A DNA stretch of 64,000 bases from Rhodococcoides kyotonense (lineage in GTDB: Bacteria; Actinomycetota; Actinomycetes; Mycobacteriales; Mycobacteriaceae). Under the pieces are notes generated by a model. It saw only the letters and a list, made by a program, of their open reading frames with translations, searched no databases and had not been told where the DNA came from. The translations under genes were made by a program, and so were the position numbers. Location of the stretch: the NCBI RefSeq assembly GCF_001645385.1, contig NZ_LVHI01000039.1:120932-184931 (forward strand). The letters run 5' to 3'. Below, piece after piece: positions 7,891 to 16,578 of the stretch (within the stretch, counting starts at the first letter, position 1; the number at the start of each line of letters is the position of its first letter).

Positions 7891-9165
7891 ATGACGACAC
7901 GCACACAGTCTGGAGGACACGTGACATCTGGCGGGGCGCTCGCGCGGCGGTTGGGGCTGTCCGACGCGATCGTGATCGGCGTCGGATCGATGATGGGCGC
8001 AGGTGTGTTCGCGGCGTTCGCCCCGGCGTCGGCAGCCGCGGGCGTCGGTCTGCTCGTTGGTCTTGCTGTCGCCGCGATCGTCGCCGTGTGCAACGCCCTG
8101 TCGTCGGCGCAGTTGGCTGCCCAGTATCCGACGTCGGGTGGCACGTATGTGTACGGGCGAGAACGGCTCGGGCACTGGCCGGGGTTCCTCGCCGGGTGGA
8201 GTTTCGTGATCGGCAAGACTGCGAGTTGCGCCGCGATGGCGTTGACGTTCGCCCACTACGCAGTACCCGACGAGTACACGAAACTCGCTGCCGTGGCGGC
8301 GGTGGTGGTGCTCGCCTCCGTCAACTACGTCGGCGTGACGAGAACCGCGGCGCTGACCAAGGTGCTCGTGACACTCGTCCTGGTCGTTCTGGTGGGAACC
8401 ACGCTCGTCGGGCTGTCGGCACCGACGCGGCTGCCCGACGCCTCGGCGAGTATCGACCACGGCTGGTACGGGATCCTTCAATCGGCCGGACTGTTGTTCT
8501 TCGCTTTCGCCGGCTACGCGCGCATCGCCACGATGGGTGAAGAAGTCGTGGACCCACGCCGAACCATCCCCCGCGCCATCATCACGGCCCTGGCGGTCGC
8601 TCTGTGCGTTTACGCCGTCGTCGCGGTAACGGTCCTCGCGGTGCTGGGACCCGACCAGCTCGCTGCGTCTACCGCACCGCTGGTCGATGTCGTGACCACG
8701 GCGGGCCAATCATGGGCAGCCCCGATCGTGCGCGTCGGCGCCTCGCTGGCAGCGCTGGGTGCTCTGCTGGCGCTCATCGCGGGGATCGGGCGTACATCGC
8801 TGGCGATGGCTCGCAACCGCGACCTACCGCGCTGTCTGTCAGCGGTGCATCCGCGCTTCGCGGTACCCCACCGCGCCGAGATCACCCTCGCCGTGGTGGT
8901 CGGAGTTCTGGTTCTCACCGTCGACCTTCGCGGCGCGATCGGGTTCTCGTCGTTCGGGGTTCTGCTGTACTACCTGATCGCCAACGTCAGCGCGTGGACG
9001 CAGGCGCCGGACGATCGTCGGTATCCCCGACCTGTTCAAGCAGTGGGGGCCGTGGGATGCGTCGCGCTCATGGCGACCTTGCCCGCGCCGGCGATCGGCG
9101 TCGGCGTCGCGGTTCTCGCCGTCGGGGTCGTGTATCGCTGCGTTCGACTCCGACGGGCCCGCTGA
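7891..9165 (+). CDS. APC-family amino acid permease
   Basis: 424 residues with about 12 membrane helices. The first helix carries VGSMMGAGVFAAF, the broken-helix substrate site of APC permeases, and the next ones SSAQLAAQYPTSGGTYVYGRE, both hallmarks of the family. The start ATG follows AGAGGAAG directly. The membrane-embedded middle has FAFAGYARIATMGEEV, corresponding to TM6 of the family. It imports an amino acid or amine by proton symport or exchange; the substrate is unknown. It stands alone as a transcription unit. Confidence 0.85.
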   Translation: MTTRTQSGGHVTSGGALARRLGLSDAIVIGVGSMMGAGVFAAFAPASAAAGVGLLVGLAVAAIVAVCNALSSAQLAAQYPTSGGTYVYGRERLGHWPGFLAGWSFVIGKTASCAAMALTFAHYAVPDEYTKLAAVAAVVVLASVNYVGVTRTAALTKVLVTLVLVVLVGTTLVGLSAPTRLPDASASIDHGWYGILQSAGLLFFAFAGYARIATMGEEVVDPRRTIPRAIITALAVALCVYAVVAVTVLAVLGPDQLAASTAPLVDVVTTAGQSWAAPIVRVGASLAALGALLALIAGIGRTSLAMARNRDLPRCLSAVHPRFAVPHRAEITLAVVVGVLVLTVDLRGAIGFSSFGVLLYYLIANVSAWTQAPDDRRYPRPVQAVGAVGCVALMATLPAPAIGVGVAVLAVGVVYRCVRLRRAR

Positions 9166-9419
9166 CGTCTCCGCCCGTCCGACATGTTCTGCGACGGCAC
9201 AGGGTCGACGACCCGCCCTGTCTCCAGGCCGCCCGACATCGTCGACAACATGTCCACGGCCCCGACGAGGGCCAGCAGACAGAACAACGCAACGAACCAC
9301 ACCGAGAATCCCATCACGACAGACGCAATCCCCGCCCCGGCCAGCCCCACGACAACGAGGGCACCCCATCTTTCGTACACGTGAGAACTCCACTCGTTGC
9401 GGTTCCACTGTTTCGTCAA
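9036..9419 (-). CDS. Possible small membrane protein, TTG start
   Basis: 127 residues if started at TTG 9419. The first half has two convincing hydrophobic helices (about residues 19-39 and 40-60) with good third-position GC, while the last third is Arg/Thr-rich and antisense to the end of the APC permease gene. No family is recognised. A box like the dormancy motif lies 34-47 bases upstream (9453-9466). The antisense overlap of 130 bases and the weak start argue for caution: it may be a shortened or decayed gene, or the true stop may have been lost by a frameshift. Confidence 0.4.
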   Translation of the reverse strand: MTKQWNRNEWSSHVYERWGALVVVGLAGAGIASVVMGFSVWFVALFCLLALVGAVDMLSTMSGGLETGRVVDPVPSQNMSDGRRRQRARRSRTQRYTTPTARTATPTPIAGAGKVAMSATHPTAPTA

Positions 9420-9452
9420 TGAACATTCGCAGCGCGCGCAGCGGGGGCACAG

Positions 9453-9466
9453 AGTCCAAAGTCACC
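9453..9466 (-). promoter_or_regulatory. Weak DosR-like box
   Basis: Read on the - strand the sequence is GGTGACTTTGGACT, close to the GGGACTTTNGNCCC core of the dormancy regulator DosR. It lies just upstream of the possible small membrane gene. A second similar stretch, GGACTTTTCGGCGAC, is on the + strand at about 9519-9533. Both have mismatches in the right half-site. The rest of 9420-9699 holds no other gene that can be supported. Confidence 0.3.
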
Positions 9467-9699
9467 GACGGACGGCACAAGACCTCGTGTGCGGTGTCGC
9501 GAATTCAGTTCTCTCTGCGGACTTTTCGGCGACTGGACCTGCGGTCGTCACGAAAACGAGGGGCGGCGACGCGTAGCACGCGATCCGCCGGAGGAGTAGT
9601 CGGTTTACAGCGTCGCCCCCGACCACCGTGCCGGGATACCACTCGCCTCCCCCCACCCGGTTTCCGTTTCGTGCGTGCACGGAACGGGCACACACGCGC

Positions 9700-11049
9700 A
9701 TGGTCACGAACGAGCCTGGAACAACCTCACCTCCGAACACCTCGACACCGTTGAAGCGTGCGATCACCGGGAAGATGCTGTTCGTGTTCATTCTCGGCGA
9801 CGTCCTGGGCGCCGGAATCTACGCGCTGGTGGGCGAAATCGCGGGTGAGGTCGGCGGGGCCATCTGGCTGCCCCTCTTGGTCGCGCTACTGATGGCGATG
9901 CTGACGGCGGCGTCCTACGCGGAGTTGGTCACCAAGTACCCCCGAGCCGGTGGAGCAGCCGTGTTCGCGGAGAGGGCTTACCGACGGCCGTTCGTGTCGT
10001 TCATGGTGGGATTCTCGATGCTTGCTGCGGGTGTGACCAGCGCTGCCGGTCTTGCGCTCGCCTTCGCGGGCGACTACCTACAGGTTTTCGTCGAGATACC
10101 AAGTGTGGCAGCTGCTTTGATCTTCCTGGCGGCGGTCGCGATGTTGAACGCGCGCGGTATCACCGAGTCCATGCGAGCCAATCTGGTGATGACGGTCGTC
10201 GAAGTGTCCGGACTCGTGACGATCATCGCGCTCGCCGGGCTCGTCCTCGGGCGCGGCGAAGGTTCACCGTCACGCGTTCTCGAGTTCGCCGACGGAACCA
10301 CCCCCGCATTCGCTGTCCTGGGAGCCGCACTTCTCGCCTTCTACTCCTTCGTCGGTTTCGAAACCTCGGCGAACGTGGCAGAAGAAGTGACGGATGTTCG
10401 CCGCGTGTATCCGCGCGCGTTGTTGGGCGCGCTCGTAGCGGCCGGAGCGGTCTACATCCTGGTCGGTCTGGCGGTGTCGACCGTCGTCGATGCGGACACC
10501 CTTGCCGGGTCGAGCGGGCCCCTGCTCGAGGTCGTGAACACGGCAGACGCGGGATTTCCGCCGTGGCTGTTCAGCCTGGTCGCGCTGATCGCGGTCGCGA
10601 ACGGCGCCCTGCTGACCATGATCATGGCGTCGCGATTGACGTTCGGCATGGCACGCGACGGACTTCTTCCGTCGGCGTTGAGCAAAGTACTGCCGGGTCG
10701 GCGCACTCCGTGGGCGGCCATCGTCGCGACCACTGCCGTCGCCATGATCCTGTGTGCGACGGGATCGGTCGCGGCTCTCGCCGAGACTGTCGTCCTGCTT
10801 CTGCTGGTCGTGTTCGTGAGCACCAACGTGGCCGTGCTCGTTCTTCGCCGAGACGATGCGGACGGGGACCATTTCCGAGTTCCGACGGTGTTCCCCGTTC
10901 TGGCTGTCGTGACGTGCATCGTCCTGGCCACGCAGCAGTCGGCGGAGACCTGGCTGCGTGCGTTGGTGCTGCTCGCGATCGGAGCTGTTCTGTACGGCGT
11001 GCGACGTCTCGCGACGGCTCGGTCGGGCGGTAAGTCCGCGACGTCATGA
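9700..11049 (+). CDS. APC-family amino acid/amine permease
   Basis: 449 residues, about 12 membrane helices. The first helix has FILGDVLGAGIYALVGEIAG, the unwound substrate-binding segment of the APC superfamily; helix 6 has FYSFVGFETSANVAEEV. ATG at 9700 is used because the 24 residues that would come before it are Pro/Arg-rich and unlike a permease. It differs clearly in sequence from the APC permease at 7.9 kb and is nearer to the cationic/polyamine branch. It ends 6 bases inside the convergent hydrolase gene. Confidence 0.85.
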   Translation: MVTNEPGTTSPPNTSTPLKRAITGKMLFVFILGDVLGAGIYALVGEIAGEVGGAIWLPLLVALLMAMLTAASYAELVTKYPRAGGAAVFAERAYRRPFVSFMVGFSMLAAGVTSAAGLALAFAGDYLQVFVEIPSVAAALIFLAAVAMLNARGITESMRANLVMTVVEVSGLVTIIALAGLVLGRGEGSPSRVLEFADGTTPAFAVLGAALLAFYSFVGFETSANVAEEVTDVRRVYPRALLGALVAAGAVYILVGLAVSTVVDADTLAGSSGPLLEVVNTADAGFPPWLFSLVALIAVANGALLTMIMASRLTFGMARDGLLPSALSKVLPGRRTPWAAIVATTAVAMILCATGSVAALAETVVLLLLVVFVSTNVAVLVLRRDDADGDHFRVPTVFPVLAVVTCIVLATQQSAETWLRALVLLAIGAVLYGVRRLATARSGGKSATS

Positions 11050-11886
11050 CCGATCCTTACCGATGGAGACGGTCCGCCCCCTCTCCACGTACAGAACCTT
11101 GTCTCCGATTCCGTCGGCGTCGGCCTCACGAAGAAAGTCATCGAGCGGCGACGAGAACACGCCGTAGTCGTCGAAGTGAACGGGAATTGCCCGGTCCGGA
11201 TCGATCATCCGGATCGCGCGAACACCCTGTTGCGCATCCATCGTGACCATCAAGCCGCGTCGAGGCGACTGCCCGAACGGTAGCGTCGTGCCGCCGAGGT
11301 GAAACACGCCGGTGTCGATGGACGGATACCGTCGCGGAATCTCCAGGAGGTCGTCGACCACGAGCGTGTCGCCAGAAATGTAGATTCGCAACTCCACATT
11401 CTGCGATTCGAGTCCCGGATCGATGCGCGAGAACTCGATCATGCTTCCCATGACGGGCGGCACGAGGTGGCCGGCGACTGCCCACCGCGGGCCGTGACGA
11501 CCCGGCATCGACGTCACGGTGGCGCGAGTACCGCGTCGTTCGATGGTCTCGGACTCCCATGTCTTCACCGGGCGTGCGTCGACGAAACCGCGACGGCCCA
11601 GTTTCGACGCCGCGTGCCCCGTGGTGATGATGGGGGTCTCGCGATCCAGCTGTTTCTGGGCGCGTCGATCCCAGTGGTCTCCGTGCAGGTGCGACAGAAC
11701 GACGGCGTCGATGGGAGGCAGTTGGTCGATCGACAACGCCGGTTCTCGCAGACGTTTGGACACCAATCCGTGGCCCAGGTACGCGTACTCCCCCGCATGG
11801 AGAAAGTTCGGGTCGGTCAGCAACGTGATGTCGCCGACCGAGATCAAGCACGTTGCATTGCCGATGAAGGTGAACGTTCCGTGCAT
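11044..11886 (-). CDS. MBL-fold metal-dependent hydrolase, UlaG/NAPE-PLD-like
   Basis: 280 residues. LSHLHGDHWDR is the HxHxDH metal-binding motif of metallo-beta-lactamase-fold enzymes, and later TTGHAA and ISGDT supply further ligands. FIGNATCLIS at the N-terminus resembles the FxGHAxxLI of the UlaG-like branch, which includes lactonases and phospholipase D-like enzymes. ATG at 11886 is chosen because GGGAGAAG lies 4 bases upstream; an in-frame ATG at 11907 has no such site. A cytoplasmic enzyme is expected since no signal peptide is present. Substrate is unknown. Confidence 0.8.
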   Translation of the reverse strand: MHGTFTFIGNATCLISVGDITLLTDPNFLHAGEYAYLGHGLVSKRLREPALSIDQLPPIDAVVLSHLHGDHWDRRAQKQLDRETPIITTGHAASKLGRRGFVDARPVKTWESETIERRGTRATVTSMPGRHGPRWAVAGHLVPPVMGSMIEFSRIDPGLESQNVELRIYISGDTLVVDDLLEIPRRYPSIDTGVFHLGGTTLPFGQSPRRGLMVTMDAQQGVRAIRMIDPDRAIPVHFDDYGVFSSPLDDFLREADADGIGDKVLYVERGRTVSIGKDRS

Positions 11887-12004
11887 GGTCTTCTCCCACG
11901 ACGACATCGAATGGACTGTCGTTCGGCTTCCACGGAGTCACTTCTCGCAAACCCGCTCCGAGCTCGCGCACTAGTTTCGTCGCGGCTCGGAACCCGATCC
12001 CGAT

Positions 12005-12574
12005 TCACGCGGCCGAACGTCGCTGAAGAAGGGACAGTCGGACGCCCGACACCACGAAGAACACCCCTCCCAGCACCGCGTACCCTGCGACTCCCCCAAC
12101 CTCGGCGGCACCCCGCACGCCCTGTGCCAGAAAGCCGCCCCCGGCCACTATAGAAATGCCGCCGCTGAGCATCTGAGGCACCTGACCCCCGCGATGCCGG
12201 TTTCGCACCGCAGTGACGAGTTGCGGAAGGCCTGATCCGACAGCCCAAATTCCCCATACGACCAGGACCGTTGCGATGGATACGGTCGACGCCCACCCGA
12301 GCGCGACCGCGACGACAACGCTCACCAAGACATTGATCCACTGCGCGATACGCGCCCCCTGTCCGTTGTGGCGGTTCCTCACCTGCCACAGAACCGCGGC
12401 CGCGTCGACCAGCGGGTAGACGACGAGCAGAAGCGTCAGCGCCGGCCCCGACGAGCCCCCGGCCAGTATCAGCGACGCCGCCCACAGCATCGCGAATGCG
12501 AAACGCGCGAAATAGAGCCGACGCAATCCCACCTCGTGGGTCGATCCGGACGTCGCCTCTGTCGTGATCGTCAT
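12005..12574 (-). CDS. Membrane protein, DUF308/HdeD-like
   Basis: 189 residues with six likely membrane helices and short loops. The alternating pattern of helices, with VLVVWGIWAVGSGL and GVFFVVSGVRL near the ends, resembles the DUF308 (HdeD) family, linked in other bacteria to acid stress, but the exact role is unknown. AGAGGAGG sits 4 bases before the ATG at 12574, which fixes the start; the 27 residues that could be added upstream are Arg-rich and doubtful. Position beside stress-type genes fits a stress role, as inference only. Confidence 0.7.
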   Translation of the reverse strand: MTITTEATSGSTHEVGLRRLYFARFAFAMLWAASLILAGGSSGPALTLLLVVYPLVDAAAVLWQVRNRHNGQGARIAQWINVLVSVVVAVALGWASTVSIATVLVVWGIWAVGSGLPQLVTAVRNRHRGGQVPQMLSGGISIVAGGGFLAQGVRGAAEVGGVAGYAVLGGVFFVVSGVRLSLLQRRSAA

Positions 12575-12698
12575 GGTCCTCCTCTTCTCTGCACCCAAAA
12601 CGGTGCCCGTAGGGTTACTAGTTCGTCTACGTCGAGACACTAGACGGGCCGGCACTCGGTTGCAACAGCACAGAGTGTCGAATGCAGTGCACGTCCGC

Positions 12699-12713
12699 AG
12701 GACCTACGACTCT
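12699..12713 (+). promoter_or_regulatory. Weak DosR-like box before the flavodoxin remnant
   Basis: AGGACCTACGACTCT, 87 bases upstream of the flavodoxin-remnant ATG. It shares GGAC and the CG core with DosR-type boxes but has mismatches in the right half. It is listed because two better matches occur at a similar distance before neighbouring genes. Confidence 0.28.
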
Positions 12714-12799
12714 CGCGTGCACTCCGCCGATCCTCGATCGTCGAATGTGCGAAACACGAACACATGCCACTCGATGGACGTCTTCGTCAGGAGGAACCG

Positions 12800-13018
12800 A
12801 TGAACACCCTTGTGGTCTACGAATCCATGTACGGCAGTACCCGTCTCGTCGCCCAGGCCATCGCCCGGGGAATGCGCGTGACCGACGACGTTCACGGGTC
12901 GAGTCGGCTCAGGACGCGGGATGCCGGCATCGGAGCGGCGTGGGCGTCGCAATCAGTGCACGACCAGAACGGGACACTGGGCGTAATGAATCATGTTCTG
13001 GCTCACCGAACCGAGTAA
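12800..13018 (+). pseudogene. Truncated flavodoxin-domain gene
   Basis: The start is intact: ATG with AGGAGG at 12789-12794. The first about 35 residues, MNTLVVYESMYGSTRLVAQAIARGM, are a textbook FMN-phosphate-binding loop (T/S-x-x-G-x-T like, here YESMYGSTR) and helix of a short-chain flavodoxin. Flavodoxins are 140-170 residues, but after residue 37 the frame turns into unrelated sequence and runs into the 3' end of the convergent stress-protein gene, 66 bases antisense. It therefore lacks most of the fold and cannot hold FMN. A deletion that joined the flavodoxin 5' end to the stress-protein 3' flank is the simplest explanation. Confidence 0.7.
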
Positions 13019-13843
13019 CGCTCCTGCCATCTTCCCCCGGCCCCGGCTCCCGACGACGACGAGCTGAGCAGAGGCGGACAGTGTTCGAAGGTGATGTGCG
13101 GCTTGCCCTTCGACACTGGCGCACGTGACCGCGACATCCGCGAACGAATCGGCGATGGGGTTGACCGTGTCGCGCAGCCATTGCCGCTGATCGCTGCGCA
13201 ACCGGTCCCAGTCGATGAGACCCGCCGTGTATCCCACTCCGACGGACTCTGCGATCTGCCACGCATGTGTCGCGATGACCGGGGCCTTCACGGTGTCGGC
13301 GAACTCGAACGCGGCAAGCAACGCGTGATTCGACGACTCCGTACCGTCGACTCCGACGACGACCGGCATGTCAGCATCGGCGTCGTCAGCCGAGTGTGCG
13401 CGCCACACCAGCACGGGGCACTCGACCGAGTTGCACACGCGAATCACCTCGCCCCCGAGGACGAGATCGGTCAGCGCAGACGACCGACGGGAGCCGACCA
13501 CGATGACGTGCGCATCGTCCGATACCGATTCGAAGTAGTCGGTGACGGATTTGCGCGTCTGCACCGCCCTCAGGTCGATGCTCGGGTTTACCTCCCGTAC
13601 GGCGCGTTCTGCAGCGTCGAGCGCCTGCCGTCCCACCTCGCGCAGCTCGCCGAGAATCTCCTGCTCACCCGCAAGGACCCCCGTCCCCAGGTACCAGGTC
13701 ACATCGGGAAGCGAATGCACCAAGACCACCGAGCGTCGAATCCGAGCGGCGTACTCCCCCGCCCACCGTGCGGCTTCCAGAGCCGGAACGGACCCGTCGA
13801 TGCCGACGTAGATCGGCATCGCATCGTTCGTCGATTCATCCAT
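12953..13843 (-). CDS. Universal stress protein, tandem UspA domains
   Basis: 296 residues with two UspA domains (about 8-150 and 155-296). The first has YVGIDGSVPALEAARWA and VVGSRRSSALTDLVLGG, the second VVGVDGTESSNHALLAA and VVGSRGRGKMAGALLGSVS; the latter fits the ATP-binding pattern G-x2-G-x9-G-S. Tandem Usp proteins of this type are abundant in the mycobacterial dormancy regulon. ATG at 13843 is preferred: GGGAGG lies 9 bases upstream, while GTG at 13852 would abut it. A DosR-like box is centred about 75 bases upstream. Confidence 0.9.
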   Translation of the reverse strand: MDESTNDAMPIYVGIDGSVPALEAARWAGEYAARIRRSVVLVHSLPDVTWYLGTGVLAGEQEILGELREVGRQALDAAERAVREVNPSIDLRAVQTRKSVTDYFESVSDDAHVIVVGSRRSSALTDLVLGGEVIRVCNSVECPVLVWRAHSADDADADMPVVVGVDGTESSNHALLAAFEFADTVKAPVIATHAWQIAESVGVGYTAGLIDWDRLRSDQRQWLRDTVNPIADSFADVAVTCASVEGQAAHHLRTLSASAQLVVVGSRGRGKMAGALLGSVSQNMIHYAQCPVLVVH

Positions 13844-13910
13844 CCGAGTCACCCTCCCGGTCGAAGCGAATGATGGCCCTTAAGATTTCCTCGACGCGGG
13901 CGACGCCGTC

Positions 13911-13925
13911 AGTGCCGAAAGTCCT
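13911..13925 (-). promoter_or_regulatory. DosR-like box upstream of the universal stress protein
   Basis: On the - strand AGGACTTTCGGCACT, matching the GGACTTTCGGC form of the mycobacterial DosR motif with a mismatch in the right end. It ends 68 bases before the chosen start of the stress protein, nearly the same distance as the box before the Rv1733c-like gene. Confidence 0.5.
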
Positions 13926-13985
13926 CGCCGACGGCTCTATCGGTGCCTCGGGACGACGCAGGCTGCGCCCGGCCGGCACCGCGAC

Positions 13986-14912
13986 CTATCGCGGTGACAC
14001 CCGTCCGTCGAGAAGCCGTTCGGACAGGTCCCACAACTGCCTGGCGTGCTCCATGTTCTGCATCGGCTTCCACAGCGTTCGGAGTGCGGGCGGCCCACCG
14101 ATCACGCGAGTCGGACCGAAGAACTGGTCTCCTTCCGACGTAGTGCCCACTGCCGCCACGACAGCTGGACGGGCAGCACTCTCGACGGTGCCGGTAACAC
14201 CCACGCGGGTGAGTGCACTGATGACGCGTCTGCCGACCACGTTCTTGTCTCTGCCCATACCTGGTTGCGCGGCAAGCAGATTCGTGGGAGACACACCGGG
14301 ATGGGCGATGTTGCTGGAGATTCCCCACCCAGCGGCCTTGCTTCGTGAGTCGAGTTCTCTCGCGAACAGCGCGACCGCAAGCTTGGACTGAGCGTACGCT
14401 TTCGAGACGTCGTAATGCTTCTCCCAGTTCGGATCGTCCCAGTTGATCGAGCCCGATCGCGCCGCGATGCTCGTCTGATGCGTCACTCGTGCACCACCCT
14501 CGCGCAACAAGTCCAGCAGGCCGAGCGTCAGCGCGAAGTGGCCCAGATGATTCGTCCCGAACTGCAACTCGAACCCGTCCTCGGTGACTTGCCGGTTCGG
14601 CGGCTGCATGACACCTGCGTTGTTGACGAGGATGTCGATCGCACGCCCGTCGGCTCGGATGCTGTCCACCAGTGCCGCAACAGAATTCAACGACGCGAGG
14701 TCGAGAGGCCGCGTCGACACCTTCGCCCCCGGCACGGCGGCACGGATTTGTTCGATCGTGGCCGCGCCCTTCGCGGAATTGCGAACCGGCATCAGCACTT
14801 CGGCGCCTGCGGCGGCGAGTTGCGTTGCGACAACTCGCCCGATCCCGTCGCTCGCGCCGGTCACGATCGCCAGTTTGCCGGTCGAATCTCGAATATCGAT
14901 GTGGTGTGCCAT
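13986..14912 (-). CDS. Short-chain dehydrogenase/reductase
   Basis: 308 residues. Cofactor loop TGASDGIG, NNAGVM after strand 4, catalytic Ser in HQTSIAARSG and the YAQSK form of the YxxxK motif are all present. The length over 300 and the QFGTNHLGHFALT stretch match the retinol-dehydrogenase/protochlorophyllide-reductase-like branch of SDRs. It probably uses NADP(H), given the Arg (PVRN) after strand 2, but the substrate is unknown. It lies 85 bases downstream of an MmyB-type regulator on the same strand, a pairing common in actinobacteria, so that regulator likely controls it. Confidence 0.85.
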   Translation of the reverse strand: MAHHIDIRDSTGKLAIVTGASDGIGRVVATQLAAAGAEVLMPVRNSAKGAATIEQIRAAVPGAKVSTRPLDLASLNSVAALVDSIRADGRAIDILVNNAGVMQPPNRQVTEDGFELQFGTNHLGHFALTLGLLDLLREGGARVTHQTSIAARSGSINWDDPNWEKHYDVSKAYAQSKLAVALFARELDSRSKAAGWGISSNIAHPGVSPTNLLAAQPGMGRDKNVVGRRVISALTRVGVTGTVESAARPAVVAAVGTTSEGDQFFGPTRVIGGPPALRTLWKPMQNMEHARQLWDLSERLLDGRVSPR

Positions 14913-14997
14913 GAGTCGCTCCCGCTCGTTCGGTTTCCGTTACACCTTCGATGTTCGCGGTCCGTCCCGTCGATAACCAGTGACTGTCGATCCACCG

Positions 14998-15852
14998 TTA
15001 AGGAATTGTCTGCGTGCCGACGACAGCCAGCAGCTGTAGTTTCTCGTAGCTCTCGCTACCGGGTACCGCGGTGTACACGAGAAGTCGGTGGAACTGGTCG
15101 GGATCGAGCAGGGTCTGACACTGCAACTCGAGTTCACCCACGATCGGATGGACGAACCGTTTGACGTGCCTCGGACGCAATCCCACCTCGTGCGCTGCCC
15201 ACAACACTCGAAATTCCTCGCTTCGATCGTGCAGGAGGTCGACGTATTGCGCAGCGCGAGACCCCGGGCCGCGAAGGGTGACGATTTCACGCAAACCGGA
15301 GACGTACAGGCGCGACAGGACCTCCCGCTCGTCCGGGTGATACATCTCCCGCGTGCTGGGATCGGCGAACCATCGATAGCCGAGACTGCGCGCGGGTCCG
15401 ACGCGTAACGACGCATCACCGGTCAACGCCGCACTGAGCGGCGTCTGTCGAAGCGTCTCCCCCAGTTCGGACACCACCTCCGCCGGGGTGTCCTGCAGGC
15501 GATCCAGAATCCGCAGCACACCAGGACCGACATGATCGCTCTCGGTTCCCCGTACAGGTGGGTTGTGGCCGGCGAGCCGAAACACGTGGTCACGTTCCGC
15601 CACCGACAGGTGCAGTCCTTGACAGATCGACGCGATCATCTCGACCGAAGGATGCGGACCCGTTCCACGCTCCAACCTCGCGTAGTAGTCGGTCGACATG
15701 TGGCAGAGCTCTGCCACCTCTTCACGCCTCAGACCGACTGCACGTCGTCGTCTGCCGCGCGACATGCCGACGTCCTCGGGTTGTAGCGACTCTCGTCGAC
15801 GACGAAGAAATGCCGCCAACTCGACGCGGTCGATCACAGCGCGCTCTCGCAT
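14998..15852 (-). CDS. XRE-family regulator with MmyB-type ligand-binding domain
   Basis: 284 residues. The N-terminal HTH (about 10-75) includes VGLRREEVAELCHMSTDYYARLERG; the C-terminal part (about 100-270) has DASLRVGPARSLGYRWFADP, characteristic of the MmyB-like domain that binds a fatty-acid-like ligand. Members usually repress or activate an adjacent SDR gene, here the gene at 13986-14912. The start ATG at 15852 lies inside one copy of a 12-base direct repeat, hinting at autoregulation. No Shine-Dalgarno sequence is evident. Confidence 0.85.
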   Translation of the reverse strand: MRERAVIDRVELAAFLRRRRESLQPEDVGMSRGRRRRAVGLRREEVAELCHMSTDYYARLERGTGPHPSVEMIASICQGLHLSVAERDHVFRLAGHNPPVRGTESDHVGPGVLRILDRLQDTPAEVVSELGETLRQTPLSAALTGDASLRVGPARSLGYRWFADPSTREMYHPDEREVLSRLYVSGLREIVTLRGPGSRAAQYVDLLHDRSEEFRVLWAAHEVGLRPRHVKRFVHPIVGELELQCQTLLDPDQFHRLLVYTAVPGSESYEKLQLLAVVGTQTIP

Positions 15853-15881
15853 GTCACGTTCGGGATCTTCATGTCACGTTC
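15850..15881. repeat. Two 12-base direct repeats at the start of the MmyB-type regulator
   Basis: CATGTCACGTTC occurs at 15850-15861 and again at 15870-15881. Start-to-start spacing is 20 bases, about two helical turns, so two protein subunits would face the same side. The first copy contains the regulator's start codon on the - strand. A binding site for the regulator itself is the natural reading, not proven. Confidence 0.5.
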
Positions 15882-15927
15882 ATACCGTGAGACAGGAGCC
15901 GCCGACCAGGGACCAGCAATCCACCCT

Positions 15928-16509
15928 TCACCCAGTCAAGCGTTCGAGGCGCCGCAATTCGCGAGTCCACCTCTTCGAATTGGCGCTCGCGGCAGTCACT
16001 CGCACCACCCCTACGCCGCACGCCGCGACAACGCTCCCCGCTGCCCAGATTCCCAGTGCAGCACATACTCCCAACGCTGCATTCTCGATGCCCTTCCTGG
16101 GAGGCCGAGTCCAGCTACCCTCGTCGTCGACCCAGATCGGAATCGTCTGTCCCTGTACAGCATCGATCGGTACTTGCACGCGTCCCGAATGTTCGACGTC
16201 GGCGACCCTCCATCTCGCCTCAGCGTAGCTCTGCATGACGACCGCGAATTCCGTAGGCGCAGTCACCGGTGCAGGAACGTCCACGACCGTTGCCTGGGCC
16301 GGGTGTACATGCGCGCTGTCCAGCGAAGATTCCGCGCCCAGCCTCGAATAGGTCGACGATCCGAACACGGCGGCGACAGGTACCAGCAACAACACGAAAC
16401 CTACTGCGATCACCGTTGCGAGAGAGGTCATTCGATCCCCACGTCGCATCAACGAATTGCTGCTCCACGGCGCCAGTCGCCACCACCGCACCATGCGATC
16501 CAGGTTCAT
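15928..16509 (-). CDS. Membrane protein of the Rv1733c family
   Basis: 193 residues. It begins with WWRLAPWSSNSLMRRGDR, then a membrane helix (about 28-50), an exported Ala/Val-rich middle and a second helix (about 143-165) before a basic tail. This layout, with two helices around an extracellular domain, matches the mycobacterial Rv1733c family, a dormancy-regulon membrane antigen of unknown function. A DosR-like box lies 70 bases before the ATG. Alternative starts exist at internal Met codons, but the Trp-rich leader supports the full form. Confidence 0.75.
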   Translation of the reverse strand: MNLDRMVRWWRLAPWSSNSLMRRGDRMTSLATVIAVGFVLLLVPVAAVFGSSTYSRLGAESSLDSAHVHPAQATVVDVPAPVTAPTEFAVVMQSYAEARWRVADVEHSGRVQVPIDAVQGQTIPIWVDDEGSWTRPPRKGIENAALGVCAALGIWAAGSVVAACGVGVVRVTAASANSKRWTRELRRLERLTG

Positions 16510-16578
16510 GATTCGGCTGCCACCTGCCCCTCGTACCGCCCCACGATCGAGTCTTATCGACTCGACACGACCGGGTCA

